Positions 11,992 to 24,800 of a stretch of DNA of 64,000 nucleotides are shown here, one piece after another; the first letter of the stretch is position 1, and each line of letters opens with the position of its first letter. This DNA comes from Gerris lacustris (taxonomy: Eukaryota; Arthropoda; Insecta; Hemiptera; Gerridae). Position numbers and translations under genes: made by a program. The stretch is from contig OX578285.1 of NCBI GenBank assembly GCA_951217055.1, positions 47,990,024-48,054,023 of the forward strand, written 5' to 3'. The notes under the pieces were generated by a model. It was given only the letters and a program-made list of their open reading frames with translations. It made no database searches and was not told where the DNA came from.

Positions 11992-12629
11992 GGCTGTCCG
12001 CACACGGGTCGTTGTGCAGTCGTCTCGTAGTCGAAGCGTTGTCCCCCTCTACAAGGCTTCCTATGTAAGTGGGTGTGGGTTTGCCAACGAGGTGTTTAGC
12101 AGTCGTCTCGTAGTTGAAGCATTGTCCCCCTCTACAAGGCTTCCTATGTAAGTGGGTGGGGGTTCGCAAAATGCCACAAATTTTGCATTGCTCTCTTGCT
12201 GTTCTTTTGCCGCAACAAATAGCCGACAATGGAAGTTCTTTTCTATGAATGGATGTACCCATACTCTCTCAGTTGTTTTCTTCCGACGGTACCAGTATAA
12301 CATAACAGTGTCTTCCTCACTTGAACTGCTCATTGTAAAGAAACACTTTAACTTAAAATGCAAGTGCAGCGTTGAAATAATGTCTCGACAATAAAAATGT
12401 TTTGACCTTCCCGGTTAGAGACAGCGATACGACTGAGAAGTTGACGACTGCACATCGACCCATGTGCGGAGGCCACTCCTCTTGTGACCCGTAGTTCACA
12501 CATGACGCTTCGAGTTCGAGAAGACTGCAAAATGACCTGTGTGAGGAGGCCACTCCTCTTGTGACGCGTAGTTCACACATGACGCTTCGAGTTCGAGAAG
12601 ACTGCAAAACGACCCGTGTGCTGAGGGCC
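11992..12629 (-). mobile_element. PIF/Harbinger-derived element with transposase 5' remnant
   Basis: The termini GGCTGTCCGCACACGGGTCG and its inverted counterpart (ending CGACCCGTGTGCTGAGGGCC) are flanked by TTA on both sides (11989-11991 and 12630-12632), the three-base duplication typical of PIF/Harbinger. Inverted similarity runs about 50 bp in from the ends. The minus-strand frame 12363 to about 12150 reads SSSSEEDTVMLYWYRRKK followed by VWVHPFIEKNFHCRLF. This resembles the WVHPIN-type N-terminal region of Harbinger transposases. The DDE part is missing. Internal tandem duplications occur: 12017 is repeated at 12102 (85 bp) and 12463 at 12541 (78 bp). It lies just upstream of the first recognised TTC5 exon. 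Confidence 0.8.
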
Positions 12630-12773
12630 TTACTCTATGAATATGCTCTCAGTGAGCTCCCTCATGGAAATAGAAATATCTTCATAGGTTTCACCCCCCC
12701 TCCCTTTTTAAAAATAATGGAATATGAAAGTTTATAATTTTTTTTAATTGTTTTTGTTTTTTGTTTTTTTCAG

Positions 12774-12824
12774 CAATTAGAGTCTGGTATTTGTCAAACC
12801 CTTTCGGTTTTGGAGCAGATTGAG
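12774..12824 (+). CDS. TTC5: TTC5 homologue, candidate upstream exon
   Basis: A 17-codon exon, QLESGICQTLSVLEQIE, between a strong T-rich acceptor (TTTTTTTCAG) and the donor GAG|GTAGAT. It reads in phase 0 into 15567. It cannot join directly to 17894, because the phase would be wrong. It has no ATG, so at least one earlier exon is needed. A weak point is its shortness. Confidence 0.5.
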
Positions 12825-15800
12825 GTAGATTATTTACATTTATTCTCTTCTTAAATGAATATGTAATGAAGCTCTAACTTGCACTACTAGCTGCTTGTGA
12901 TGAGCTAAATGGTTATCTCAAATACAAATTGATTCTGGAGGGCTGTGTAATTTAAGTCGATAGCTTTCAAAACTGTTGACACATATCAAAGTGCTTTTGA
13001 GATTTTAGATTGTTCATGAACTAACGCTGAACTATGTCGAAAGAATTTAATTAATTTTTTCTTTACTGAAAATGAAGTATGGTTTTATTTATGATGATTT
13101 TATTTATCGCAATGATAAATTATTGACTATTATTTAGAAGCTAGTACATTAATAGAATTGACATTTTCCTGTTAACTGCTTTATTGAAAGTCTTTTTTTC
13201 TCAATATAAAAATATATATCCAACTGAATATAGCGTAAATAGCTATAAAATAGTTTTTTTTTTAAAAATAGTAATCTGTATGAAATGTAAGATAATAGTA
13301 TTAAAATGTAAGCTATTAACTTGCTATTGCATTTAAAGTCAATTTTACAGTTAAAAGTTAAACGCTTACATTTAAAATTAATTTAAATTAATTCTTAATT
13401 GTAAATTAGGAGAGATTTGGAAATATGTAGAATTTTTTTAAATTACTAATCATAAATACTACCAAAGGTACATATTATTATGTATATGTATGTATGGTAT
13501 GTATATGCCACAATATAATGTTACGACTGCTAGAATTGCAATTTATAACATTTAATTTAATATAAATGACAGTGAAATGTAAAAATAAAAGGTGAATATA
13601 CTATTATAGACATAATATAGCACTGCAATCAACTTGAGACATAACTAAATCAATTTTATAAAATATAATCAACATTTATCCGCACAACAATTATTGCAAA
13701 TAATAAATAAAAATTGTGAAGAAATCATTGATAATATAAATTAATAGGGCTGCTATTGTATTTTGAGGGGTGTAACGTCATAGCCTGACCACTATCAACA
13801 TAAAATTGCCTTTGATATATCATAATCATAACATATGAATGATGAGAATTGTTTCTTAGCAACTGTTGATAGTTACTGACACATGTTGATAGTTACTGAC
13901 ACATGTTGATAGTTACTGACACATGTTGATAGTTACTGACACATGTTGATAGTTACTGACACATGTTGATAGTTACTGACACATGTTGATAGTTACTGAC
14001 ACATGTTGATAGTTACTGACACATGTTGATAGTTACTGACAAATGTTGATAGGTGCACGCATGTCTTCTTAACAACACTGTAGACACTTAATGTTGAGGG
14101 GGGTTTTAAAGTTGCTGTTCTACTATTCCAGTGCTTTCTTTAGATGTTTATTTCTAAATGTTTTGTTAAAATTTAAATGAATAAGCCGAGGCATCGATCG
14201 AGGCTGTCTTCTTGTTTAAAGCCATTGCTTGCATGAACATTTTCTTTTCTTTTTTTTTTTCTTTTTATTAGAACATGTTTTGATCTTTGGATGTATCCAA
14301 AAATATTCTTTTATATTCAGGGTGACTGGCGTTATATGTGAAAAAAAGAAGTAGGTTGTTCTACGCCTCAGGGGCTACAAAAAACACTATATAAACCATG
14401 GGTAAAATATTAACCATTCTCCCATAAGTTCAAATTTTATGATTTTTTTAGATCGCATGCCTTTGCTCATAAAAACACTAATTGCTCCAAAAGTATAAAA
14501 GCTAGAACAAAATTTTTGGTTTCGTTGTAAAGCTGACAAAATTTCCTATAAGAAAAGTGTAATTTTCATTTTCATTCCCCCAAATTACATGACAAAAAAT
14601 GTATACAAATGTTATTTTTAAGAAAAAATTAAAAAAAAAATTGTTTTCTTTGTGGTTCCATAACTTAGAATAGAACCAAGCTTAAACTGTTCGGATTTCA
14701 GGAAAAACTTCCTTATTTCCTAAATTTTCAATAAATATTAATATTAATTCCTATTCATAAGGCGGAATTTTTAGTAAACTTCGCTGAAAGTAGAAAAGAA
14801 ACATGTTTATTGTTGCTATTTTTGACTAACAGGTGAGTAAATAATTAAAAACATATTAAGAAAAAACAAGACTGGTTTAGTATACTCACCTATATTTCAA
14901 CAAAAACAACAATAAACATGTTTCTTGTTTTACTTTTAGCGAAGTTTACTAAAAATTCCGCCCTATGAATAGGTATTTATATAAATATTGATCGAAAATT
15001 TAGGAAATAAGAAAGTTTTTCCTGAATTCCGAACAGTTTAATCTCGGTTCTATTCTAAGTTATGGAACCTTAAAGAAAAAAGATTCTTTTAATTTTTCTT
15101 AGAAATAACATTTGTATACATTTTTTTAAATGTAATTTGAGGGAATAAAAATGAAAATTACACTTTTCTTATTGGAAATGTTGTCAGCTTTACAACGAAA
15201 CCAAAAATTTTGTTCTAGCTTTTATACTTTTGGAGCAATTAATGTTTTTATGAGCAAAGTCATGCGATCTAAAAAAAATCATAAAATTTGAACTTATGGG
15301 AGAATGGTTAATATTTGACCCATGGTTTATATAGTGTTTTTTGTAGCCCCTGAGGCGTAGAACAACCTACTTCATTTTTTCACATATAACGCCAGTCACC
15401 CTCTATATATATATTTTTTTTTACTTTATTTGAATTTGAAGCTTATTTCCTTTGCATTATGAGTTTGTGAATGCTTGAAACCCTGAATCATTCCTGGCCG
15501 TTTATTTTGAAATATTATACTTGCTAAATACCATAAAAGGATTCCAAGATTACTGCAAAATTTCAGGAGTGTACTCGAAATGGTATTTCCCTATTACCAT
15601 TGGAAGCTGTTGATTTGCGAAAGCTGTGTGGATCACGTGGGCTTACTCGCGAGCAGCAAGCCTATTACTACCCATATTCTATTATACTTGCTCACTACCT
15701 TGAGGTATTCACAACTCGATATTGACGTTGATGTTACTTATCTTATTTTTGAACTTGGTTCTTTTAGCGTAACCTTAACAATCTTTAGAATTTAATCCAG

Positions 15801-18800
15801 TTCCATATTGTTATTCCAGTTGGAAATACAAATTTTCAATGAAATGAAAGCTGACTTTTCGAATCACCATTTAGGGAGGTTCCCCGATACCGATGAAGAT
15901 TCAGAAGCTCTGTTACAACCGTTTCGTGAAGAATTGGAAGATCGATATAACACTATAACCAAGACATTTATTAAGTATAGAGGTATTGTCACATTTTTTT
16001 TATTACAATTTAAATCAAATAGTTGGTCCTCATTTATTTTATTTTATTTTTTTTTTACACATTGTTTATAAAAGTTAATTTTGTTTATAATTGTATTTAA
16101 TTTTATGTGTAGCTTAACCAAAAACTAAACCCTTCTTGTTAAAGTTTTTACTGATAATTCTCAAGTCACCTATGTAAATATTATGTAATGTAAGTTTTAA
16201 TATTATTTATATGTATTAACTCTTAAAACCCTAATCAATTAATTGTATTGATCTCTTGCTGTTGAAGATAAATATCCACTGAAAAGTTATAATTTTTATA
16301 ACTAGCTCGGGCTTTATGTCAATAAAAGTGGGAGAAATCCTGTTATTTAATATGTGAAGCAACCAGTACAGAGAAATGGCACAACTAATGAAACTTTGTT
16401 CAAATTATACTTGTTAAGTACCATTCACATCTACCAGCACTTAGTGTGTCCACCATGTACCAGCTAAGGCACAAAAACAATTGTTACATATATTATCTAT
16501 ATGAGTATTCACTTCTACAGGGATTGAGTGGAAAGTGTATGTACATGCAAGCGGCAGCAGGGGCCAGTATTGTCGTAAAGAATATTTTGTCTGTGGTGGC
16601 GTGAGTGTGTCCATGTCTGTAGCATTGGCACACTAAGTATGGATTATTTTGCCTGAGCTGGATCGTTTGTGAATATTTTTCATATTGAATAGTGATGAAC
16701 AAGGGAAAATTAATGGAATTAGTTTCAAGGATATTCCTTGCTATGACTTCAGTGATGACAGATACAGGTGTTCTGTTTAGTTACCACGTGTGAACAGATA
16801 CAGGTGTTCTGTTTAGTTACCACGTGTGAACAGATGCAGGTGTTCTGTTTAGTTACCATGTGTGAAATTATGGTTAAAACGGTTTGAAACTAATATTGGC
16901 TCAATCTGAAGTATTTGAAAAATCTTTCTTCATCGTCTACTAGCTCTTTGCAGAGCTTGTAGAATTCTCTTCCTTTTTTTCTTTTTAAATTCGTTGGATG
17001 CACAGGAAATCTTCTTTTATCTACAATTGATACAAAATATAAACATGATATCTCTGTTTAGATGCATAGAACGTGATTATTTTCGTAGCTGTATTCATTG
17101 CGCATGAGCGTTCATAATGAGGTGAAGAATTCCTCTTTTTTTCCGCCCTAGGTCGTAAAAAAAGAGGAATTCTTCACCTTAACGCTCGATTAGCGAGTTT
17201 GTTTATATTCTAATTTGCTGTTTGTTTAATTAAAGTAACTGTTTATATCGAGTTTTTAGAGAAACGATGAGTGATTTAGGTGATTATGAAGAAAATTAGG
17301 AGAATTATGCGCCTACCGAAATAATTAATTTGGCACAAAATACAACTAATGAATTAATGCCATCTTAATAAAAAGAGAAATACGTACTTACATACAGGAA
17401 GTTTATTTTATTTTATTTTTTTTGTACGCAACTCGTGTGAAAACTGCACTTTGCTTTGCTCGTGTGGTTTTACTACCCTTGCTGTTGCTCGGGTGCAAAC
17501 TCCACACTCGTATGCAAAATGCTACTTTCTGCACTAGACGCGTAATGTACTATACCAGCCCAGATAAGGTTTTCCCAACTTTAATAATTTCAAAAGAGGT
17601 CTTTAGAAAATAAAAAATAGTTCAAAAATAGTACACAAGTAAGTTTACCGTTTAACTATTTCTATTCGTTAATTTCTACTAACATGCTTAAAATCCGGGT
17701 TTAATATTAAGGCCTCTTGACATTTTACTGTATTTACACCAGCTATAGGTGGGGCCACAATTTTTATTTCATAGGATAATGTGTGAAGAACCCCAGAGTT
17801 TCCCCAATACTGAACATTAAAATTAGTTTTATTAATTTAATTTTTATTTAATTTAATTGAATTAATACTACTTTTTTTTTTTTTTTTACGCAGAAGTGTG
17901 TAGCAGGGAGCACAAAGGCCACTATTATCACCTCATGGGCAAGTTGTGCAGCTTATTTGAGGAGCATGCTAACGATGCACTTCCTCATTTTGAAAAAGCA
18001 GCTAAGTTCATGCCTAATGAAGCAGATGTTTGGAATGAGCTTGGAGATTGTTACCTCTCGCTCAACAATATGACTGTTGCTCGTCACTGCTTTGATGAAG
18101 CCTTGAGAAGGGTAAGACAGGATTTATTAATTTTTCAAATGTTGAAGTAAGCTTCTTTAGGAATAAGAAAATTTAACTTTCATTTCTGTTCACAACTTAA
18201 ATATAATTTATCTCCAGTAGGGAGAAAAAGTTATGATTTTGAATTAGTTTAGACTTTTAGAGGGACTAAAGTAAGTCTTTTCATCCCTGAACTCAAAAAG
18301 TAGGGAGAAAAAGTAAAGTAGGGCAAAAAAGTAAACATTGCAACTTAATTTTTTTATAAATAGTAGAAAATGTATGGCTAATGTAATGAAGTTGTTGAAA
18401 TCAGGTTGGCGACACTTGCTTTTTCGACCATGTTTACCTTTGTTTATAACCTGCATATAGAAAACCTTCTATTTGAGTTTAATTCCAATTCTTATTTGTT
18501 TTTTATATTGAATCTCTTACATCTGCTATTAAAAGTGCTAATAATTATTGTTATTTATTAAAATAATAAATGAAAACTGTGCAATGGACGGAAATGTGTA
18601 TTTTCTTCCTACTGGAGATAAAATATTGTATGTACCTCGTGAGTAAAGTGCCATTATTCCCCTCGCGATAATTATCTCCCTCGGCTGTGCCTCGGGAGCT
18701 AATTAGAGTTATGTTGTTTTAGAATATAAGTGACTTTGACTAAATAACTATTAAGATAAAGGGATATTTAGTAAAAGGGATGTTTTGTAAAAGGGATGTT

Positions 18801-21800
18801 TGGTACAAAGTACATTGGACTTCTGTTTTGATAAGGGGAGTAACAGTCTAAAGAAGAACATTCCATACTCCTTCTTTAGATTGTTACTCCCCTCTGCTTT
18901 TTTATAAGGGGAGTAACAATCTAAAGAAGTGCCTATAAAATTTTACCTAATGGCATGTAATATCGCTTAAGTATACATTGTGAAAAGTAACATTGGTGAA
19001 TAAAGTTAAAAATTTATAATTAGATAAAAGAAAATTGTTCTTTAGTTTATTTCTCTCTCTAAGTATATTTGTAAAACAAGAAACTCAGGATTTCTCCTTT
19101 TAATCTATTGGGAATTAATAATATTTCAAGAATTCACATTCCAAACAAGTTTCATCGAATGCTATATTTTCAACCCCTTTTTACACCAGATTCCAGGCAT
19201 TTACATCACTTTACTACTACTTCAATACATAAGTCACCATTAAATATACAAAACAATTAACATAATCTTAAACATTTTCTGCTATAATTCTCGAGAGAAT
19301 TCTTGAACTATTATTGAGTACCCGATAGACCATAAGGAGAAATCCTGTTTCTTTTTTGAAAATTGTTCTAATTAACATTCAATAGAAAGAGCATACTATA
19401 AATTATCCGAAAAATAACTAATTGGAGTTAACTCAACGAATTATATTATGAATGTTATAAAATTAAATAAATTTGTTAATTTAAACTTTCCGTAGTATGA
19501 AAACTACCAAAAACTTAAAATTGAATTTTAAATAAATTTGAATTAAGTCTGGTTAGGGTGCAGTAAAATATTTTCTGATGGGGTTTCAATTTGGTCATTC
19601 ACATTAAACCATGCCCCCCACTACCCCAATATCTCACCATTCCCCGACTCAGGCTCAGCTCGGCCCCGACCTTGTAGTGTGAATCAGCCTTTAGGAGGAA
19701 AATATAAGTTTTATTAACATTGTAATGTGAAAATTGCCTATTTATATGATAGACGAATATTGTTTGGAAGTAGTGTCACCCATGAGTTTCCCTATTTTGC
19801 AACTCTAATCATTAACAAATGAATGTACACATTCATTGATAACTTAAAATCCATCTCTAGTATTATAATAAGGATTTGAACCCTTTGTGTTTCAGTTGTT
19901 ACTGAATCTTAACAGGTTTAGGGTCCTTGCTCCCGGTGTTTAAATTTGTGACAAATTGGTTGCTACTAAGATGTGAGCACAGTAGCGCAAAGGTAGCTCT
20001 CAAGATTGAGGCAATCGATTGTTGATCTTTTAGAGTTGATAATAGTTTTTGTGTGATGAAACTCAATTCTTTTAAAATTTGACTACCGGAAGACCAGATA
20101 TTTCATGTTGACTCCAGCAGAAGCCTAAAGATATTTTGAACTCGGAATTGAAACTGAAGACTCCACTATTGACAACTGAAATTTTTTTTATTTGTCGTTA
20201 TTATTAACCTAATTTTAGTCGTATAAACTATAATTATATGTTAAACTTAATCAAGTGTAAGTGCATTTTATATGAATTTGAAATTTTTACAGGGGCCTAA
20301 TTCTTGGTCCTACAGGAGCCTATCTATTATTTGCCGTCGAGAAGCCTCTGATGAAGTGTGTGACAAACTGACCGCTACTAATTTGGGAGTAGAATATGCA
20401 AAGGAAGCTCTGAAAATGAATGCGACTGATAGTTACTCGTGGATGATTTTAGGCAATGCATATATGGCTCATTTCCTTGCCACAAGAGAAGATTCCTTGA
20501 TGCCGTCAAAAGCTCTTCAAGCTTATGTTCAAGCTGTAAGTTATTTTATCGACAAATATTTATCTTATTAGGTTTTGACTGCATTTCGTTTCATAGACCA
20601 TTAAAAATAAATAGATGAAAATATACTACTTAGTTGCTTTTTTATTTCTTATTATTAGAGTTCAGATTTTGCATATTTTGCATATCTTTTTTTATTGCCC
20701 CAAGTGATTTTTCTTTACGAATTATGATGTTTGGATTGCACTAGACCACTCTAAATTCAAATTTAAAATTGCATATTTTGCATATTTCGGGTATTATTCC
20801 ATATAATTGCATATTTCCGGTATAAGTGCATATTGTTGCATATTTTCGCATAAATATTCTACTTCTTAAGAGAAATTTCCACTAAGGTGCATATTTTATA
20901 TGATGTTTCCAGTCAAACATATATTATCTAGGTACCAAAACCTTTTGAGGATTAGAAGTCATTCACTGTGTAACGGTGGACGTACCCGTACCTCTGTCCT
21001 AAGCTTCTACCAGGACAGGGGGTTTACCAGTCCCCACTGGTTGATACCCTAAGAAGGCTTGTTTTTCGACTAAATTCCGGACAAAGCTACCGCTGACAAT
21101 TTATATACTGCTGGGCAAGGCCTTGTTATCGGATTAAAATAACTTCGTTAACCAAATGAATGCACGACACGTGCATTAGAGTATTACATTAAGGTCATAG
21201 AGGGCTTTGAAGATTCGGCAAATTTGGCCATCCCAAAAGCAAAGAGTGCCCTTAATATCCGCAAAGTCACTCAGAGATTGACATTTATTAAAGCTCATTT
21301 CAGGGACCTTCCAAATATAATTGAAACACTGGGTCCAATTAGGGAGAGACTTAGACAAAAAATGGACGCAGTTCTCTACCATAATCCGGGCTGGACCACT
21401 GTGGAGGACGTCACCCGAATCCTTGAAGGGGCGGAGTGTAGGGGCCAAATAGAAAATCTCACCCCATCTGACGTCGCTGCCCTAAAATATGTTCCAGTAG
21501 TGTCGTGTGACGTTGAGAGACCGTTTTAACGTTTAAAAATGGTTCTTTTACTACCATAGACGAAATTTTAAGATTACAAATTTAGAGGAAGTCTTAGTAG
21601 TTCAGACAAATTTTCGTACTGTTTCCTAAATTTAAATAATTTATAAAAAAATTAATTGTAAAATAATGGTAAATTTTAAGTGTTTTTAAAATATAGCCAA
21701 TAACTCTATTTTTGGGGATTATTCTGTGCATTCCACTGCTTAATCTTTAAATGCCAGGTTTTTGAGTATTTTAACCCCTCTAAATGCATTTACTTAGCAC

Positions 21801-24800
21801 TATTCAATATTTACAGCTGCCTATTGGAGTTTATATATTAGGAATAAATGCATATTTAAGTGCATATATTTAGGAATAAGTGCATATATTTGGGATAAGT
21901 GCAAACTTGAGTGCATATTTTAGGGATAAGTGCATATTTTAGTGCATATATTTTTGGGATAAGTTGCATATATTATGTGCATATTTCGCAATTTTCAAAT
22001 GCATATATTGAGGTTTTTAAGTGCATATTGATCCGAACTCTACTTATTATTGTGGAATAATTATGATCTTCTATATTTAATGCCTTATCTTTTTATATTT
22101 TACAGGAGAAAAATCATGGACAATTTCCAGAGCTATATTTTAATAAAGCTATTGTAAGTTTTATTGCTATTTGACTATTTATGTTTAAACTGAGGATGTA
22201 AAATGTTGTTTTATTTTATAGTTACCTATTTTGTAATGTTTGGGCGTAAAAATGATAAGATAAAACAAGTCTGATGATGTCCGTAGAGCAGTGTTTCCCA
22301 AACTTTTTTAGCCCGCTGCACACCATAATAAAATAGCTAATTGTCACGGTACACCTATTATATTATAAAGGGCTGGCGAGAGCCATCTTTGGCCCCATGT
22401 CTATAGGTCTACTGGGCCCCCCTTTAACCAGGAGGGGGGAATAGGGGACCCCAGAAAATTTTTGAAAATTACATTCCTGGAAATCACTTTTACCCATCAT
22501 ACACAGTTACAATGATTTTTATGGAAACACTTATTAATTTAAATCAAATTATAATTATTATTAACTACGGGAAACAGACAGAAAAAAATACACTCCAGCG
22601 CCGGGATTGGTTCAAATCCTGGCGCTGGAGTGTATTTTTCTCTGTCTGTTTCCCATAGTTAATAATAATTATAATTTGATTTAAATTTAAATTTAATCTT
22701 TCTGTAGTATGAATACAACCAAAATTGTAAAATATGCTCTTATTAATGGTTAATAAATACTAGATAATTGGGCACTTATTATTTAACTTAGACGCTGTTT
22801 ATTTTAATACTTCAAGTGTACAACTTTTGTTACTTTTATATTTAGTTATTTTTAGCGTGGCTTGTCTCCCCAGCTAGAATTCTTTTATAATATTCCAGGG
22901 GCTTATCAACTGCAAAATCGTGTGCACTAGTAAGATGATGTTTTATAGCTTACTTGGAACGATGGCTTGATTCGAAAGCTTTCTCTGCAGATGACACACT
23001 CAGGTATAGCTATCTCTTCATTCAATGTTAAAGTAAATCCAAAAGACAAATACGTTTCATCATGTTCTGAATGGTTTGGATTTTAATCTGGATCCCGTGG
23101 CACAGTTTGGGAAACCCTGCTCTACGGGCACAAAATATACACAATGGACAAATTATTCCCATGTGACGTCACTAAAACACTCCTTGTGGCAAGAACCTCA
23201 ACTAAAACAACAAACAAATCTCATTTTCTATTGTTTTTTCAAAAGTGCCCCTTTTTTCACCTTTTATTGTAATCTTATTTACATTTATTGTTATTATTAA
23301 TTAGTTTATAATTGTTATATTCTGTTGGTTTAGTTTTTTTCGTGTATTGTGTTTATTTAAGGACAATTTAAAACCGTGGGTAGGGTAGGTTAGGGTTAGC
23401 TTTTTTCAGCTTTTATTGCAATTTTATTGTTATTTAGTTTATAATTGTTAAATAGTGTTAGTTAAGTTTTTTTCGTATATTGTATTTATTTAAGAACAAT
23501 TTAAAGCCATGTTTAGGATAGGATAGGGTTAGGTCATTGTTTTTTTGTGAACTTTTTTTCTGTATCGTTTTTGTTTTTATAAACTTTTATAAAATAATGT
23601 CTCTTTGTGAGGACGATGTCCCCAGGTGCTAAATTTGTATTTGAAAATATTGAAGACTATTCGGTACAATACAAGTTGTAAAAAGATGGTTATACTGTAG
23701 AGGTGTGAAACAGACTGGACGGAAGTTTGAACTTATTGAGAGGTCCACCAAGTCAGGCTTCGGAAAAGGGATAAAATACACATTTTTCATGTAGTCTTTA
23801 TGACTGTATCGCGAGTCACTATTACAAACACCTCGGAATCCTATCAAAAGCACTATAACTATCCACAGCAATTTGATTTAGAAATAATTGGAAATTTATA
23901 AAACTAAATACTGTTGAAACAAATTGATATATATTTCTAATAAATGGTTATTAATTTATTTATAACACTATAAATCACTTTTCAACACTTCTTATTTTAA
24001 TAATAAATAAAAGCGAGACACATACTTGAAAAAAAATCATAACACAATCAATTTTTGTTAAACATATCTCGAACTTGCTATTTATGTTACTAGATAGTAT
24101 ATATAAAAATAACTTAATCCTGCTTAATATCATTTAAATTTGTGCCAATTACGTTGTTAATTAAAAATATTGTAAGAAAAGATACTGACAATCTCAATGT
24201 AAATAAATAAAAGCAAAATTCTTAAATTTCTTCTATCCTTCTGATGAAAAATAAGAGTTTGTTTGTTGTTTTAGTTCTTGAAACTGGCCGTTGACAGGTG
24301 AGCACGCCACCATCGATTTTCTATGGGAATTCGTCCATTTACAAGTTGAAGCGTCTCGTTTTTTCTAAATCCCTTTTGGATTTGTGAATTAATCAATATG
24401 ATTTTAATTTCTATTTGTTTTTTTTATTTTTAGGCATTTTTGTACGCCGAAGAGTTTAATAAATCTTTAGAGTCTTTTGAAGAGTCAATCCGTAGAGATC
24501 CCATTTGGAGACTGGCCTGGAAGAAATACTACACTGTTAGAGATTACCTTATGAAAATGTCAGACTTTTGCAACACTAAGAGCAAAGTTAAACTGCGAAA
24601 AATTACACAGTTCATGCAAGTAGGTGTAGTTTACATCTATAATATTGTTTGCTTTGTTTAGATTGTTGTTTAAATTGGTTAGTGTGTTTTCTGCACTTTT
24701 TATTTTGAGCTCCATAATAAAATATTGAGTATTATGGTATTTACTTCTATTAATAGAAGTAAATTATATTTTTTTTGAAGCAAGCTTGTTACATTCAACA

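Noticed and set aside
12824..17894. Direct splice from the 12774-12824 exon to the TPR exon at 17894, which would give a plausible TTC5-like helix.
   Set aside because: The phases do not agree: the junction would shift the TPR frame. Going through 15567 and 15820 keeps the frame.
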